DNA of 64,000 nt from a bacterium (GCA_016125085.1 WGMM01000015.1:32458-96457); one strand, 5' to 3'. Positions 8,405 to 18,450 are shown, counted from the stretch's first letter. A program made the numbers and translations. Notes: generated by a model not told the origin, from the letters alone.

Positions 8405-9523
8405 TCACTTGTCCGACCGGAACCGTGCCAGCAGTTTTTCGTCGAGTTCCACGCCCAGGCCGGGCTTGTCCGGCACCATGGCCAGGTCGGGGCCGAGATG
8501 CAGCGGTTCGACCAGAAGGTCGGTTTCATGATAATGAGGGCCGAGGATGTCGGCCGGATACGAAAAGCTGTCGATACCGGGCGTGGAACAAGCCAGATGC
8601 AACATGGCGGCCGAGGCGATGCCGAGTTCGAGATTCGAACCGACATGGCATGCCAGCCCCGCGGCAGCGGCCGTGTGAACGATCTCCTGGCTGGCCGCGA
8701 TGCCGCCGTTTTTGCCTGGGTAGACGCTGACGATATCCACCGCTTTGGCGGCTGTGACGACATGAGCATCCGTAAGCGTGAACACACTTTCGTCGGCCAT
8801 GATCGGGGCCGGCGAAACGGCACGGACGTCGGCCATGGCGGCGACGTCGCCCGGGCGAATCGGCTGTTCGATGAGCGTCAGGTCGAATTCGGCCAGCAGC
8901 GGCAAGGCCTTGCGGGCCACGGCGGCCGACCAGCCGCAATTGGCGTCGACGGTCATCTTGATGCTCGGCCCGGCCACTTCACGCACGGCCCGCACACGCG
9001 CCAGATCACCTTCGAGATCGAGCCCGACCTTCACCTTCAGGCACTTCACGCCCCATTCCAGGAAGCGTTCGGCCAGGCGAATGGCATCGGGTGGGTCGAA
9101 CGCGCCGATCATCATCTTCATCGGCACGCCGTCGTGATACTTCCCGCCCAGCAGGCGATAAACCGGCACGCCCGCAGCCTTGCCGGAGATATCCCAGAGC
9201 GCCATTTCGATGGCGGCCTTGGTGAACGGATTGAGCTTCAGCAGCCTGTCCATCACCGCCCTGCACCGGCCGATGGCCAGCGGATCGGCCCCGATCAGTG
9301 CCGGGGCAAGGAGCCGGTCGATATGGGCGATCGTCGAGCCGGCCGTTTCGCCGGACCAGAGGGCCGAGACGGTCGCCTCACCCAGGCCGACGATGCCTTC
9401 GTCGGTGTAGACACGCACGATGACGTAATCGCTGGTGATGTGATCGCCGTGAGCGGTGCGGGTCGTCAGACCCTGCTTGAGCGGAACGTTGACCGGGATC
9501 GATTCGATGCGTGTGATTTTCAT
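8405..9523 (-). CDS. Enolase-superfamily enzyme, muconate-lactonizing/dipeptide-epimerase (MLE) subgroup
   Basis: A 372-residue cytosolic TIM-barrel enzyme. It carries the MLE-subgroup catalytic set: K163-x-K165 (KVKVG), metal ligands D193 (VDANCGW), E219 (LIEQP) and D244 (ADES), and K271 (YPGKNGG) on the opposite face. This layout defines muconate cycloisomerases, o-succinylbenzoate synthases and dipeptide epimerases; sequence alone does not choose between them. There are no aromatic-degradation genes nearby, so a classical muconate pathway is not supported. It lies between the PHP-domain gene (139-base gap) and the SLC13 permease (134-base gap), all on the minus strand. Confidence 0.82.
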   Translation of the reverse strand: MKITRIESIPVNVPLKQGLTTRTAHGDHITSDYVIVRVYTDEGIVGLGEATVSALWSGETAGSTIAHIDRLLAPALIGADPLAIGRCRAVMDRLLKLNPFTKAAIEMALWDISGKAAGVPVYRLLGGKYHDGVPMKMMIGAFDPPDAIRLAERFLEWGVKCLKVKVGLDLEGDLARVRAVREVAGPSIKMTVDANCGWSAAVARKALPLLAEFDLTLIEQPIRPGDVAAMADVRAVSPAPIMADESVFTLTDAHVVTAAKAVDIVSVYPGKNGGIAASQEIVHTAAAAGLACHVGSNLELGIASAAMLHLACSTPGIDSFSYPADILGPHYHETDLLVEPLHLGPDLAMVPDKPGLGVELDEKLLARFRSDK

Positions 9524-9662
9524 GACGGCTCTTGGCAGGTACGAGAGATTCGGTCAGGTGAGTTCAGTGTCGCGGCGGTCGCCCGGCTGGTGTCCGACAT
9601 CATATTCCAGGCCATTCGGTGCCGCAAGTTCGCCGGGATTCGGTCGGAAAAATGACCCGCGA

Positions 9663-11069
9663 TCACTTCACATAGACCGGGCTGGCGTAAATCCAGCCCC
9701 TGTATTCGCCGTCGAGCTTCTGGAAGACCTCCACGCGGTAGACTCCTGGCTCTTCGATCAAGAACGAAGCTTCGGCCGTGTTTTCCTGCCGGGCGGCTTC
9801 GGCACCGTCGCGAATGAGCCTGACCAATGAGGCCTGGGCTGGCAGGGCGACCTTCAGAACCGGCAGCTTCTTCGGGACGAAAGAGATTTCGTCGCCGAGC
9901 GTGCCGATCGCCTGGCCTGTTGCGTCCGTGACGGTCACGAAGAAGCCTTCCGGCGGGCAGATCCAGTCGTGCGAAACATACATACGGCCCTTGCGGATCG
10001 TGTCACGCAGCACGGTTTCGTCGACCTTGTCGCTTTGCACGATCAGGTGCGTGCTGGCGTTCGCGAACGACCGGCGATAGGGGTCCAGATCGACTGTGGC
10101 GATCACTTCACCCGGCTTCCTGCCTGTGACTAAATCATTCAGGCCTTTCGCTTTGTCCAGCGGAATGCGGAACATGTCGTCGTCCTTGTCGACATTCGTG
10201 CCGACGAGCACGGCCTGACCATCTGCGGCCAGCTTCGCGGTCAGCACGTTGTTGTGGTGGCAGTCGTTGGCCGCCACACCGACGAGCCGGCGTGTCTTCA
10301 GGCCATCGTCCCACTTGGAAAGATAGACTTTCGGATAATCGCCCTGAAAGGCGAAGGTCGCGTCGGGCCAGTTTTCCAGCTTTTTCCGCATTTCGGCGAT
10401 CGAATCGGCCGAGGTCATGGCCATGAGCATCGCCTTGTATCCGGCGATGTCGGCCCTGGCTTCGTAGTGGCGGTTGGTGATCTCCAGGCCGTCGAGCTTG
10501 TCCATCGGGTGATCGGTGCGTTCTTCGATGTGAGACAGGAAAGCCAGGCCACCGTCGGCGCGGATGACGTCGAGGAATTCGTCGCGAGGCAAGTCGAGCT
10601 TGTCCATGATGGACCGCACGGGATGGATCAGAAAGCCCTTGGCTTCGCTGCCGGGGATGAGCAGGACGCCGTCCTTCTCGCCGCGGCGTTCAGGGCTCAC
10701 GAAGTCGCGCGGCGGCCGCAGGTGATCGCTCAGGAAAATGGCCCGGACGCCGGCTTTTTTCGCATCGGCGATCATCTCGGGCCGGGTGCCGCCGGTGTGC
10801 TCTGAGTCTTCGGCGTGGGCGTGGAAGATCGAGCGAACGTCCTGCCAGCCAGCGGGCAGCGGTCGATCCTTTCGTGTGGCCTGAATGGTGCGGGCATCGG
10901 CCGTGGCTTTTTCCAGGTGTTCCGGGCGAAACCGGTCGGCCGTTTTGAGGGCAGGAAGGCCAGCAGGTGGATCGATGGCCTGGACTTCGGCCGGATTCGC
11001 GAACAGGGCGACGATTCCCGCAGCGGCAAGCAGCCGAAGATGAACGGGAATGGATTGCGGGCACGTCAT
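9663..11069 (-). CDS. Secreted PHP-domain metal-dependent phosphoesterase-like protein
   Basis: A 468-residue protein with an N-terminal signal peptide (hydrophobic stretch about residues 10-30, likely cleavage near VQA). The mature part begins with a PHP-type metal site: HAHAEDSEHTGG at 83-94, then FLSDH at 112-116. Further His residues follow (FLSHIEE, NDCHHNN). PHP domains are metal-dependent phosphoesterases, and secreted planctomycete versions are common but uncharacterised. The C-terminal 120 residues are strand-rich and may form a beta-sandwich. The neighbouring MLE-like gene runs in the same direction. Confidence 0.7.
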   Translation of the reverse strand: MTCPQSIPVHLRLLAAAGIVALFANPAEVQAIDPPAGLPALKTADRFRPEHLEKATADARTIQATRKDRPLPAGWQDVRSIFHAHAEDSEHTGGTRPEMIADAKKAGVRAIFLSDHLRPPRDFVSPERRGEKDGVLLIPGSEAKGFLIHPVRSIMDKLDLPRDEFLDVIRADGGLAFLSHIEERTDHPMDKLDGLEITNRHYEARADIAGYKAMLMAMTSADSIAEMRKKLENWPDATFAFQGDYPKVYLSKWDDGLKTRRLVGVAANDCHHNNVLTAKLAADGQAVLVGTNVDKDDDMFRIPLDKAKGLNDLVTGRKPGEVIATVDLDPYRRSFANASTHLIVQSDKVDETVLRDTIRKGRMYVSHDWICPPEGFFVTVTDATGQAIGTLGDEISFVPKKLPVLKVALPAQASLVRLIRDGAEAARQENTAEASFLIEEPGVYRVEVFQKLDGEYRGWIYASPVYVK

Positions 11070-11285
11070 TTTCGAGTTCCTGAGTACGCTACGGAAGCCG
11101 CGGTCGCGAAGCGCCGGGGAATGCCGTGAAAATCGCTGGCATGGCCGATGTCGATTCGTAATGATGTAACGATTCCCGGGCGAAAAATCTATCGATGGCC
11201 TGGAGCACCGTGCGAGGATGACCCATTCAGGCCTGTCGGCGAAATGCGGTCAAAAAGTCGTCGAACTTGCCGAAGGACGTAGCGA

Positions 11286-12686
11286 ATGTCGAATTCAGGG
11301 AGACTGGCGATTGTTGCCCTGATCGCCGCAACCGTGATTCCGGGCCGGGCAGATGCCGCGGATCGGCCGAACGTCGTCTTCATCGTGGCCGACGACCTGG
11401 GCCGGGCCGATTGCGGATTCATGGGCGGAACGGCGATCAAAACGCCGAATCTGGACAAGCTCGCCAGCCAGGGTGCGATTCTCGACGCCCATTATGTGCA
11501 GCCTGTTTGCAGCCCGACTCGTGCGGCGATCATGACCGGTCGTTATCCGATGCGGCATGGCCTTCAGGTGGGAGTCGTCCGCCCATGGGCACAGTACGGG
11601 CTTCCGCTGAACGAAGATACGCTGCCGGCGATGCTCAAGCGTGCCGGATACGTGACGGGCATCTTCGGCAAATGGCACCTTGGGCACTACCGCCCCGAGT
11701 ATCTGCCGATGCAACGGGGCTTCGACCGGCAATACGGCCACTACAACGGCGCGATCGACTATTTCGAACACACGCGTGACGGCGGCTTCGACTGGCACAG
11801 CGACGACAAGGTCAATCGCGACGAAGGCTATTCGACGGACCTGATCGGCGCCCAGGCGGCGAAGTTCGTGACCGGGCACGCCGGCAAAAAGCCGTTTTTC
11901 TGCTATGTCCCGTTCAATGCCGTGCACACGCCACTGCAAGCTCCAGAGAAGTATCTGGACATGTACCCGAATCTTGTGGGCGGCCGCAGGACCTATGCAG
12001 CGATGCTCACGGCCATGGACGACGCCGTCGGGAAAATCGTGCAGGCCGTCGATGCCGCCGGAATCCGCGACAATACGCTTTTCGTGTTCACCAGCGATAA
12101 CGGCGGGCCGAACCCGGGCAAGATCACGGATAACGGCAAGTATCGTGCCGGTAAGGGAACCCTGTATGAAGGCGGCGTGCGGGTGGCGGCGTTCGTGACC
12201 TGGCAGGGCCGAATCACGCCTGGGGCGACCGTCTCCCAGCCGCTCCATGCCGTCGACTGGTACCCGACGCTCAAAAAGCTCGTTGGTGAGAAAACGGCAC
12301 CCGCGAAGCCGCTGGACGGTGTCGATATCTGGCCTGCGATCACTCGCGGGCAAAGTGTGGCCCGGTCGGCGATCCTTCTGAATACGACGCCGAATGTCGG
12401 GGCGATTCGCATGGGCGACTGGAAGCTGATCGTCCGCAAGGGAGTGGACGACCCGGACGATGGCGAGGCGGTTACGAAAAAAAGCGAAGAATCGGAAGCG
12501 GTCGTCGAACTGTATGACCTCAAAAACGACCCCTTCGAAACGAAGAACCTGGCCGAGACCGAACGGGGCCGGGTGGCTGCCATGAAGGCCCGGCTGGATG
12601 GTTTCGCATCTCAGGCTATACCACCGAAGACCCGACCCAGGGCAGCGAACTTCGTCGTGCCGAAAGTCTGGGGTGAGAAGGACTGA
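11286..12686 (+). CDS. Secreted sulfatase (arylsulfatase family)
   Basis: A 466-residue sulfatase with a signal peptide (residues 1-24). The formylglycine motif is C75-S-P-T-R79, the Cys-type site needing a maturation enzyme. The metal-binding start NVVFIVADDLG (29-39) and the later TSDNGG and GKWHLGH motifs complete the active site. Such enzymes remove sulfate esters from polysaccharides, a hallmark of planctomycete carbon acquisition. The ATG at 11286 is preceded by GAAGGA. The mgtA-like gene starts 23 bases after the stop. Confidence 0.92.
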   Translation: MSNSGRLAIVALIAATVIPGRADAADRPNVVFIVADDLGRADCGFMGGTAIKTPNLDKLASQGAILDAHYVQPVCSPTRAAIMTGRYPMRHGLQVGVVRPWAQYGLPLNEDTLPAMLKRAGYVTGIFGKWHLGHYRPEYLPMQRGFDRQYGHYNGAIDYFEHTRDGGFDWHSDDKVNRDEGYSTDLIGAQAAKFVTGHAGKKPFFCYVPFNAVHTPLQAPEKYLDMYPNLVGGRRTYAAMLTAMDDAVGKIVQAVDAAGIRDNTLFVFTSDNGGPNPGKITDNGKYRAGKGTLYEGGVRVAAFVTWQGRITPGATVSQPLHAVDWYPTLKKLVGEKTAPAKPLDGVDIWPAITRGQSVARSAILLNTTPNVGAIRMGDWKLIVRKGVDDPDDGEAVTKKSEESEAVVELYDLKNDPFETKNLAETERGRVAAMKARLDGFASQAIPPKTRPRAANFVVPKVWGEKD

Positions 12687-12709
12687 ACCGGATTCGCCTG
12701 GTGCGGACC

Positions 12710-15226
12710 ATGAACGATTCGTTCGAGTGGAATCAGCCGCTGAAAAGTGTCCTGAGCGATCTGGGCACGGGTGTCGGTGGGCTGTCATCGGCGGAAGCGA
12801 CGAGTCGCCTGGAGCGAATCGGCCCGAATTCGGCGACCGATTCCCGGCGGCCGCCCTTGTGGCTACAGTTCGTTCTGAGGTTTCGCAACCCGCTGATCCT
12901 GCTTCTGCTGGCGGCGAGCGGCCTTTCGGCGCTCACGGGCGATCATGCGAGCTTCTTGATCGTGGTGGCAATTCTGGCGATAAGCGTGACGCTCGACTTC
13001 GTCCAGGAAGTTCGCGCGGAAAAGGCCGTGGATGCCCTGCGGCAATCGGTCGCACTCAGGACGGAAGTCATCCGCGACGGCAAGGAAATGGAAATCCTGG
13101 TTCGCGAAGTCGTTCCTGGCGATGTCATCCTGCTTTCTTCCGGCATGCTCGTGCCAGCCGATGGCAGATTGATCGATGCCCGTGATCTTTTCGTGAATCA
13201 GGCCTTGTTGACGGGCGAATCGTATCCAGCCGAGAAAGCCGCGGGCGATTTGCCTCGCCCGACCGAAGCGATCGACGAAGCGGTGAATTGCGTATTCATG
13301 GGCACTTCGATCATCAGCGGCAGTTGCCGGATGGTGGTCGTGGCGACCGGAGCCAGAACTCGACTCGGAAGTCTGTCAGGTCAGCTGGCGGGCAGTCACG
13401 AACCGACTTCGTTCGAAATCGGAATGGAACGGTTCGGTATGCTGCTGTTGCGGATCGCTGTGGTGATGGTCCTCTTCGTACTGCTGGTGAACCTGGCGCT
13501 GGAACGACCGATACTTGATTCTTTTCTGTTCGCTCTGGCTCTTGCCATCGGCCTGGCTCCTGAACTCCTGCCCATGATCGTGACGATCAGCCTGGCTCGG
13601 GGTGCAATACGGATGGCGCAGCGGAGGGCGATTTTAAAGCATTTGCCGGCCATGCATAACCTGGGTGCGATGGACGTGCTGTGCACGGACAAGACGGGCA
13701 CTCTGACGGAAGCGAATATCAGGCTCGAAAAGACGCTGGATTGCGATTGGCATGAAAGCCGCGATGTCTTCACCCTCGCTTACGCCAACGCTACCTTCGA
13801 ATCGGGCGTGAAATCGCCCCTCGATCTAGCGCTCCTGGAGCATGAATCGCTGGACCTGAGCGGTTGGACCAAGATCGATGAAGTGCCATTCGATTTCGAA
13901 CGCCGGCGCATTTCCGTGCTGGTCGCATCGCCGACCCGGCGTCTGCTGATCGTCAAAGGGGCCCCGGAAGACATTCTGAATTGTTCGACCCACTACGGTA
14001 CGTCAGAAGTTTCCCATTCGCTCGATGCCGACAGGAGAGCCGAAGTCATCGAAAAATTCGAGGCACTGGGTGAAGAAGGGTTTCGTGTCCTCGGTATCGC
14101 CTTTCGGGATGCCTCTCCGGATCGATCGGACGCCCGGGTGAGCGACGAAACCGAACTGACGTTCACCGGTTTCGCCGTGTTTCTGGACCCGCCCCGAGCG
14201 GACGCAGCGCAAACGCTCAAGGCCCTGGCCAGCGACGGAATACAGGTCAAAGTGCTCAGTGGCGACAATGAGCGTGTAACGAGACATGTGTGCGATTTAC
14301 TGGGCTTCGACGTCGGTTCGATCATGACCGGAGAGGAACTTCAGCACATCAGCGACGAGTCTCTCGTTGCACGCATTGACGCGACGAACGCCTTTTGCCG
14401 GGTTACTCCGCAGCAGAAAAGCCGGATCATCGCTGCATTGCACCGCCGGGGGCGTACCGTGGGCTTTCTCGGTGACGGAATCAACGACGCTCCGGCCTTG
14501 CACCAGGCCGATGTGGGTATCTCCGTAGAATCCGCTACGGATGTCGCCCGCGAAGCCGCAGACCTGATCCTTCTCGAAAAGGACATGTCGGTCATTCATG
14601 GCGGTGTGATCGAAGGCCGCCGTTCCGTGATCAATACCAACAAATACATTCTGATGGGGTCGGCATCGACATTCGGCAATGCGTTCAGCATGGCGATGGC
14701 TTCACTGATGTTGCCGTTCCTGCCGTTACTTCCGATACAGGTGTTGCTCAATGACCTGATTTATGACCTTTCGCAGACGGTTCTGCCTTTTGACAATGTC
14801 GACGAAGACCTTCTGGCCAATCCGGTCCGATGGGATCTCGAACGCGTCAAGCGGACGATGTGGATCCTCGGGCCCTCCAGTTCGATGTTCGATCTCGTCA
14901 CGATGTTCGTGCTGCTCCACTTCCTCCATGCCGGAGAGGCTACTTTCAGAACCGTCTGGTTCCTCGGTTCGCTCGTCACTCAGTTACTGATCGTGTTCGC
15001 ACTGAGAACGCAAAAACCGATGTTCCGCTCTCGTCCCCATCCTTCATTGATTTATGTCGTGTGCGGTTTCGCCGTGTTCGCCTTCCTGTTGCCCTGGACA
15101 TCGATGGGCCGCTGGTTCGGTTTCGTATCGCTGCCCATTGGCTATTATCTCTTCCCTCTCCTGGCTTGTACGGGATATACCCTGTTCGTCGAATTTCTCA
15201 AACGAAGGTTCAAGTACTACCTCTGA
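12710..15226 (+). CDS. mgtA: Magnesium-translocating P-type ATPase (MgtA/MgtB type)
   Basis: An 838-residue P-type ATPase of class IIIB, which imports Mg2+ across the inner membrane. Domain order is regular: a cytosolic N-terminus, a first helix pair, the actuator domain with TGES (near residue 168), a second helix pair, the phosphorylation motif DKTGTLT (near 327), the nucleotide-binding domain, GDGINDAP, and C-terminal helices with the type-specific NDLIYDLSQ segment. I prefer the ATG at 12710 over the GTG nine bases upstream. E. coli MgtA is about 60 residues longer, mostly at the N-terminus. No Mg2+-sensing leader is visible, because the sulfatase gene ends only 23 bases before it. Confidence 0.88.
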   Translation: MNDSFEWNQPLKSVLSDLGTGVGGLSSAEATSRLERIGPNSATDSRRPPLWLQFVLRFRNPLILLLLAASGLSALTGDHASFLIVVAILAISVTLDFVQEVRAEKAVDALRQSVALRTEVIRDGKEMEILVREVVPGDVILLSSGMLVPADGRLIDARDLFVNQALLTGESYPAEKAAGDLPRPTEAIDEAVNCVFMGTSIISGSCRMVVVATGARTRLGSLSGQLAGSHEPTSFEIGMERFGMLLLRIAVVMVLFVLLVNLALERPILDSFLFALALAIGLAPELLPMIVTISLARGAIRMAQRRAILKHLPAMHNLGAMDVLCTDKTGTLTEANIRLEKTLDCDWHESRDVFTLAYANATFESGVKSPLDLALLEHESLDLSGWTKIDEVPFDFERRRISVLVASPTRRLLIVKGAPEDILNCSTHYGTSEVSHSLDADRRAEVIEKFEALGEEGFRVLGIAFRDASPDRSDARVSDETELTFTGFAVFLDPPRADAAQTLKALASDGIQVKVLSGDNERVTRHVCDLLGFDVGSIMTGEELQHISDESLVARIDATNAFCRVTPQQKSRIIAALHRRGRTVGFLGDGINDAPALHQADVGISVESATDVAREAADLILLEKDMSVIHGGVIEGRRSVINTNKYILMGSASTFGNAFSMAMASLMLPFLPLLPIQVLLNDLIYDLSQTVLPFDNVDEDLLANPVRWDLERVKRTMWILGPSSSMFDLVTMFVLLHFLHAGEATFRTVWFLGSLVTQLLIVFALRTQKPMFRSRPHPSLIYVVCGFAVFAFLLPWTSMGRWFGFVSLPIGYYLFPLLACTGYTLFVEFLKRRFKYYL

Positions 15227-15445
15227 ATTCCTGATCGTTCCGCGCAAGAATCCCGAAAGCGACATTTCGTATTCGCTCATGATCATGATGTTGAGATCGA
15301 CCGAACAGGACGTTAGGCTTTGTCATGCTGATAAGAACCGCTGAGTGACGTAAGCTCGCCCGGCGACTTCGCAACCATCCAATCGTCGATCGACAAACGA
15401 ACGTCCTTCGCCAGCCTGGTGTCGGACTTGATCAGGGGCCGGATC

Positions 15446-17326
15446 GTGAATTTCAATCGTAGGCAGATTCTGCGTTACGGAGCCTGGGCTCCTTTCGCCT
15501 CTGGCATGGCCGGTGCTGCGAATCGGGAGTTGTCGGCCGCCGATCTGGCCCGGGTCGTACGATGCTCGATCTTTCCGGGGGTCGGTTTTGCCAGGATCGG
15601 GAACGCGCCTGGCGATTATATGCTGGCGCCGGAAGTACCTGGTACCTGGCCGTCTCCTCCCGGGGGCTACAAGGACGCCGCCGGCCGGATCTATCCCCAG
15701 GCGGCTCGATTTCGGATTTACGGCTACGACGCCCAGGGGCGAGTCGTCGGCGAAATGCATGCGGGAAATGCCCAGGTGCGCTGGCGTGTGCACGTGGCCA
15801 ACCGCAAGGCAGCCTGGTATGACTTCGACCAGCCTTTCGACATTCCTGAGTCGGGCACGCTTCAATGTGGCCTGAGGAACGCCACGATCACCGGCTCCAC
15901 ACGAGCTTCGCTCGTGAACGACCCCGGCCCAAGGGAAATTTCGGGGCGTGCCGTCAATCCTGCCGGCACGATGCCCCAATACCGGTTCCAGGGAGGTTCG
16001 GTCTACGGAGTGCCGGTAGCCCTGGGCGACCTGAGAACCGACCCTTTCGGCCGTCTGATCGTCCTTGGCGGTACAGGCAATTCCGCTTCGTGGATTCCCG
16101 GAGCCGAGGCGACGACCTTCGCCAATAACGACACCTGGTACGACGACACATCCGATGGACCTGTAGACGCCACAGTGACGATCGGCGGCCGCACCCTTCA
16201 GGCCGAGGGGGCTTGGGTCGTCACTGCTCCGCCCAATTTCGCGCCTGGAATTCAGGGCGTGGTCACGCTTTATGACGTCATGTACTCCGTGGCACTGCAG
16301 ATGGGGGCACAGTCCCCGGCGAAGCCTTCTTTCGTCAGGCAAATATTGCCGCTTCTTCAGAGAAGCGTTCTCTATCAGTGGACGAATCGTGGCGTATTTC
16401 TGGCCAATGGCTGGGGATCGCCGGGCAACTTCATGCGGCCCGACTTCCTGCGGGCCCTGGCAAGTCCGGCACCAAGGAATCAGGCAATTCGCCAGGAGGT
16501 TTTCGAACGTTTCCGGAATCCGGACTTCGACAACTTTGAGCCGGACAAGCTGCCCCCCTGCTACGGCGATGCCACGACACTGCCGGCGAACTCCACTCGC
16601 CAGTTTCAGGCGATTCTGCCGAATCAGTTCGAGTGGCTTGGGCAATGGGCAGCCGGTGACTTCGTGGCCGATTTGCCGCCGGGCCTAGTACCCGATCAGG
16701 GCCCGGCGTTGCTGGAGCGGTTGCCGGTTTCGGAGCAGCCGGGGGCACTCGATCGGGCCTCGCTCGACGACTGCCTGGGCGGACCGTTCCACCCGGGTTG
16801 CGAACTGGCATGGCCAGTGCGGCAGACATTGCTGTATTCCGCTCCATTCCGCATCGCTCGGCGGACAAGCCCGGAACCGGACTTCGGCCCCGTGCTGACC
16901 CAGTCGATCGCCCTTTCGTCGAATGGCCCTCTGGCTGGCAGCGGACCAGGGGATTTGACCCGGTGGATGGCCGTTCCATGGCAGACCGACACTTCGAGCT
17001 GCCTGTATGCCTATAGAGAGCCGAATGACGTCTATCTTCCGACGTTCTGGCCGGCACGCGTGCCCAACAATGTGCTGACGACGGAAGATTACGCCATCGT
17101 CCGCAACAAAAAACTGCCTATGCACATTCGTGCCACGGCCTTCCGGCGCCGGGCCGACTGGTTCCGTATGAAGCCGCTTAACTCACAGGAACAAATGCGC
17201 ATGGTCAACCAGTTCGTGAAGAACTGGAGTTCCATCGGTGTCGTGACGCTTCGTCCCGGGCCGGGTGATTCGTCCTTCCCGGTCCACTTCTGGGTTGAGG
17301 AAAACGCGAACTTCAGCCCGGTATGA
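15446..17326 (+). CDS. lodA: LodA/GoxA-type quinocofactor (CTQ) amino-acid oxidase with Tat-like leader
   Basis: A 626-residue member of the LodA-like family, oxidases using a self-derived cysteine tryptophylquinone to oxidise amino acids (lysine epsilon-oxidase, glycine oxidase), releasing H2O2 and ammonia. The family opening SIFPGVGFARIGN is present. Cys519 has an Asp four residues before it (D-T-S-S-C), the spacing of Asp512/Cys516 in LodA. The Trp partner is probably W572 (ADWFR), with W535 and W594 as alternatives. With the GTG start at 15446 (AGGGG upstream) the protein begins with NRRQILRYGAWAPF, a twin-arginine-like leader; a GTG at 15419 would add nine residues. It overlaps lodB by four bases. 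Confidence 0.82.
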   Translation: MNFNRRQILRYGAWAPFASGMAGAANRELSAADLARVVRCSIFPGVGFARIGNAPGDYMLAPEVPGTWPSPPGGYKDAAGRIYPQAARFRIYGYDAQGRVVGEMHAGNAQVRWRVHVANRKAAWYDFDQPFDIPESGTLQCGLRNATITGSTRASLVNDPGPREISGRAVNPAGTMPQYRFQGGSVYGVPVALGDLRTDPFGRLIVLGGTGNSASWIPGAEATTFANNDTWYDDTSDGPVDATVTIGGRTLQAEGAWVVTAPPNFAPGIQGVVTLYDVMYSVALQMGAQSPAKPSFVRQILPLLQRSVLYQWTNRGVFLANGWGSPGNFMRPDFLRALASPAPRNQAIRQEVFERFRNPDFDNFEPDKLPPCYGDATTLPANSTRQFQAILPNQFEWLGQWAAGDFVADLPPGLVPDQGPALLERLPVSEQPGALDRASLDDCLGGPFHPGCELAWPVRQTLLYSAPFRIARRTSPEPDFGPVLTQSIALSSNGPLAGSGPGDLTRWMAVPWQTDTSSCLYAYREPNDVYLPTFWPARVPNNVLTTEDYAIVRNKKLPMHIRATAFRRRADWFRMKPLNSQEQMRMVNQFVKNWSSIGVVTLRPGPGDSSFPVHFWVEENANFSPV

Positions 17327-18450
17327 GTTCTGACTTCGAAGCGAACGGGAGAGTCGTGATTATCGGCGGAGGCCCGGCCGGCCTCGCCGCCGGGATCGCT
17401 CTCGCACAACTGGGCAGGCGGCCGATCGTGATCTCGCGGATCGATCAGGCTTCAAGATCAAGGCCAAAGATCGGCGAGTCACTCGCCCCGCGCGCCTGGC
17501 CGATTCTTCAGAGGCTGGGGATCGAACATCTGATCGACGACCGGCGGCACTTGCAGAGCCCTGGCACACTTTCGAGCTGGGGCCATGCCGGTCTTGCATC
17601 CGAGGATTTCCTGTTTCATGCGAATGGCCTCGGCTGGCATCTGGATCGAAATCGATTCGAAACCGAATTGCGGGAATTTGCGGAATCGATTGGCATTCAG
17701 GCGATCGAAAGCACAAAGTTTCGAATCGAACGTGCCGAATCGAACGGCTGGAATATCGGTCTCGAGTCTACCGGCAAAACGATCTTCGCCGATATTCTCA
17801 TCGACGCTTCTGGCCGGTCCGCGGCGGTCGCCCAATACGAAGGCGTGCGTAGGAAGGTTTACGATCGCCTTGCAGCCTGGTATGCGTTTCTCGAATCTCC
17901 CACACCGATCGAAGACGCCCGGGCGATGGTCGAAGCACGCCCCGAAGGCTGGTGGTATTCGGCCCTTCTGCCCGGAGGAAGGCTCGTAGTCGCCTTGTTC
18001 TGCGACCCTGCCCGGCTCGCAGGCATGAACCGGTCGATGGAAAAATGGCAAGATTCGCTCGCTGAAACCCAATGGACACGCCAGCGCGTGGCTGATGGTC
18101 GATATCAGGCGACAGAACCGCCCCGCGTTGCCGCTGCGGATTCTTCGATCCTCGAACGTATCGGAGGATCGAACTGGGTCGCATGTGGCGATGCCGCAGC
18201 ATGTTACGATCCGTTGTCTTCGCACGGTATCGCAACCGCCCTGGCCAGCGGGATGGACGCTGCTTCAGCTGTTCATGCCGCGCTCGGCGGCGATCTCGAA
18301 CCGTTCGAACGATATGTCGACAGAGTGAGTCGAAGCTTTTCGTATTATTTCAGCATGAGGGCTGAAGTCTACGCACAGGAAAAGCGCTGGAGCGATTCAC
18401 CGTTCTGGGCCGCTCGCAGCCGGATTGACTTCGAAGAATCGACCTGCTGA
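17323..18450 (+). CDS. lodB: LodB-like FAD-dependent maturase for the quinocofactor oxidase
   Basis: A 375-residue flavoprotein. The FAD-binding Rossmann motif is at the N-terminus (VVIIGGGPAGLAAGIAL, about 11-27), followed by KIGESLAPRAWPIL, the GES signature shared with tryptophan-halogenase-like monooxygenases and LodB/GoxB. A second FAD contact (GDAAACYDPLSSHGI) lies near residue 290. LodB-type proteins are needed to build the CTQ cofactor in the partner oxidase. Its ATG overlaps the lodA stop in an ATGA junction, so the two genes are translationally coupled. Confidence 0.83.
   Translation: MSSDFEANGRVVIIGGGPAGLAAGIALAQLGRRPIVISRIDQASRSRPKIGESLAPRAWPILQRLGIEHLIDDRRHLQSPGTLSSWGHAGLASEDFLFHANGLGWHLDRNRFETELREFAESIGIQAIESTKFRIERAESNGWNIGLESTGKTIFADILIDASGRSAAVAQYEGVRRKVYDRLAAWYAFLESPTPIEDARAMVEARPEGWWYSALLPGGRLVVALFCDPARLAGMNRSMEKWQDSLAETQWTRQRVADGRYQATEPPRVAAADSSILERIGGSNWVACGDAAACYDPLSSHGIATALASGMDAASAVHAALGGDLEPFERYVDRVSRSFSYYFSMRAEVYAQEKRWSDSPFWAARSRIDFEESTC

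Noticed and set aside
8405..9523. Calling the enolase-superfamily gene a true muconate cycloisomerase
   Set aside because: The catalytic residues are shared by the whole MLE subgroup and there are no catechol-pathway genes nearby.
12687..12709. A possible Mg2+-sensing leader before the mgtA-like gene
   Set aside because: Only 23 bases separate it from the sulfatase gene, too short for an M-box or mgtA-type leader.
11295..12788. A minus-strand open frame of 497 codons opposite the sulfatase
   Set aside because: It is a shadow of the sulfatase gene: Arg/His/Asp-rich, without domain features, and the opposite strand has a complete catalytic motif set.
15323..16645. A minus-strand open frame of 440 codons opposite lodA
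   Set aside because: Shadow of the lodA coding region caused by GC-rich codon use; no recognisable domain.
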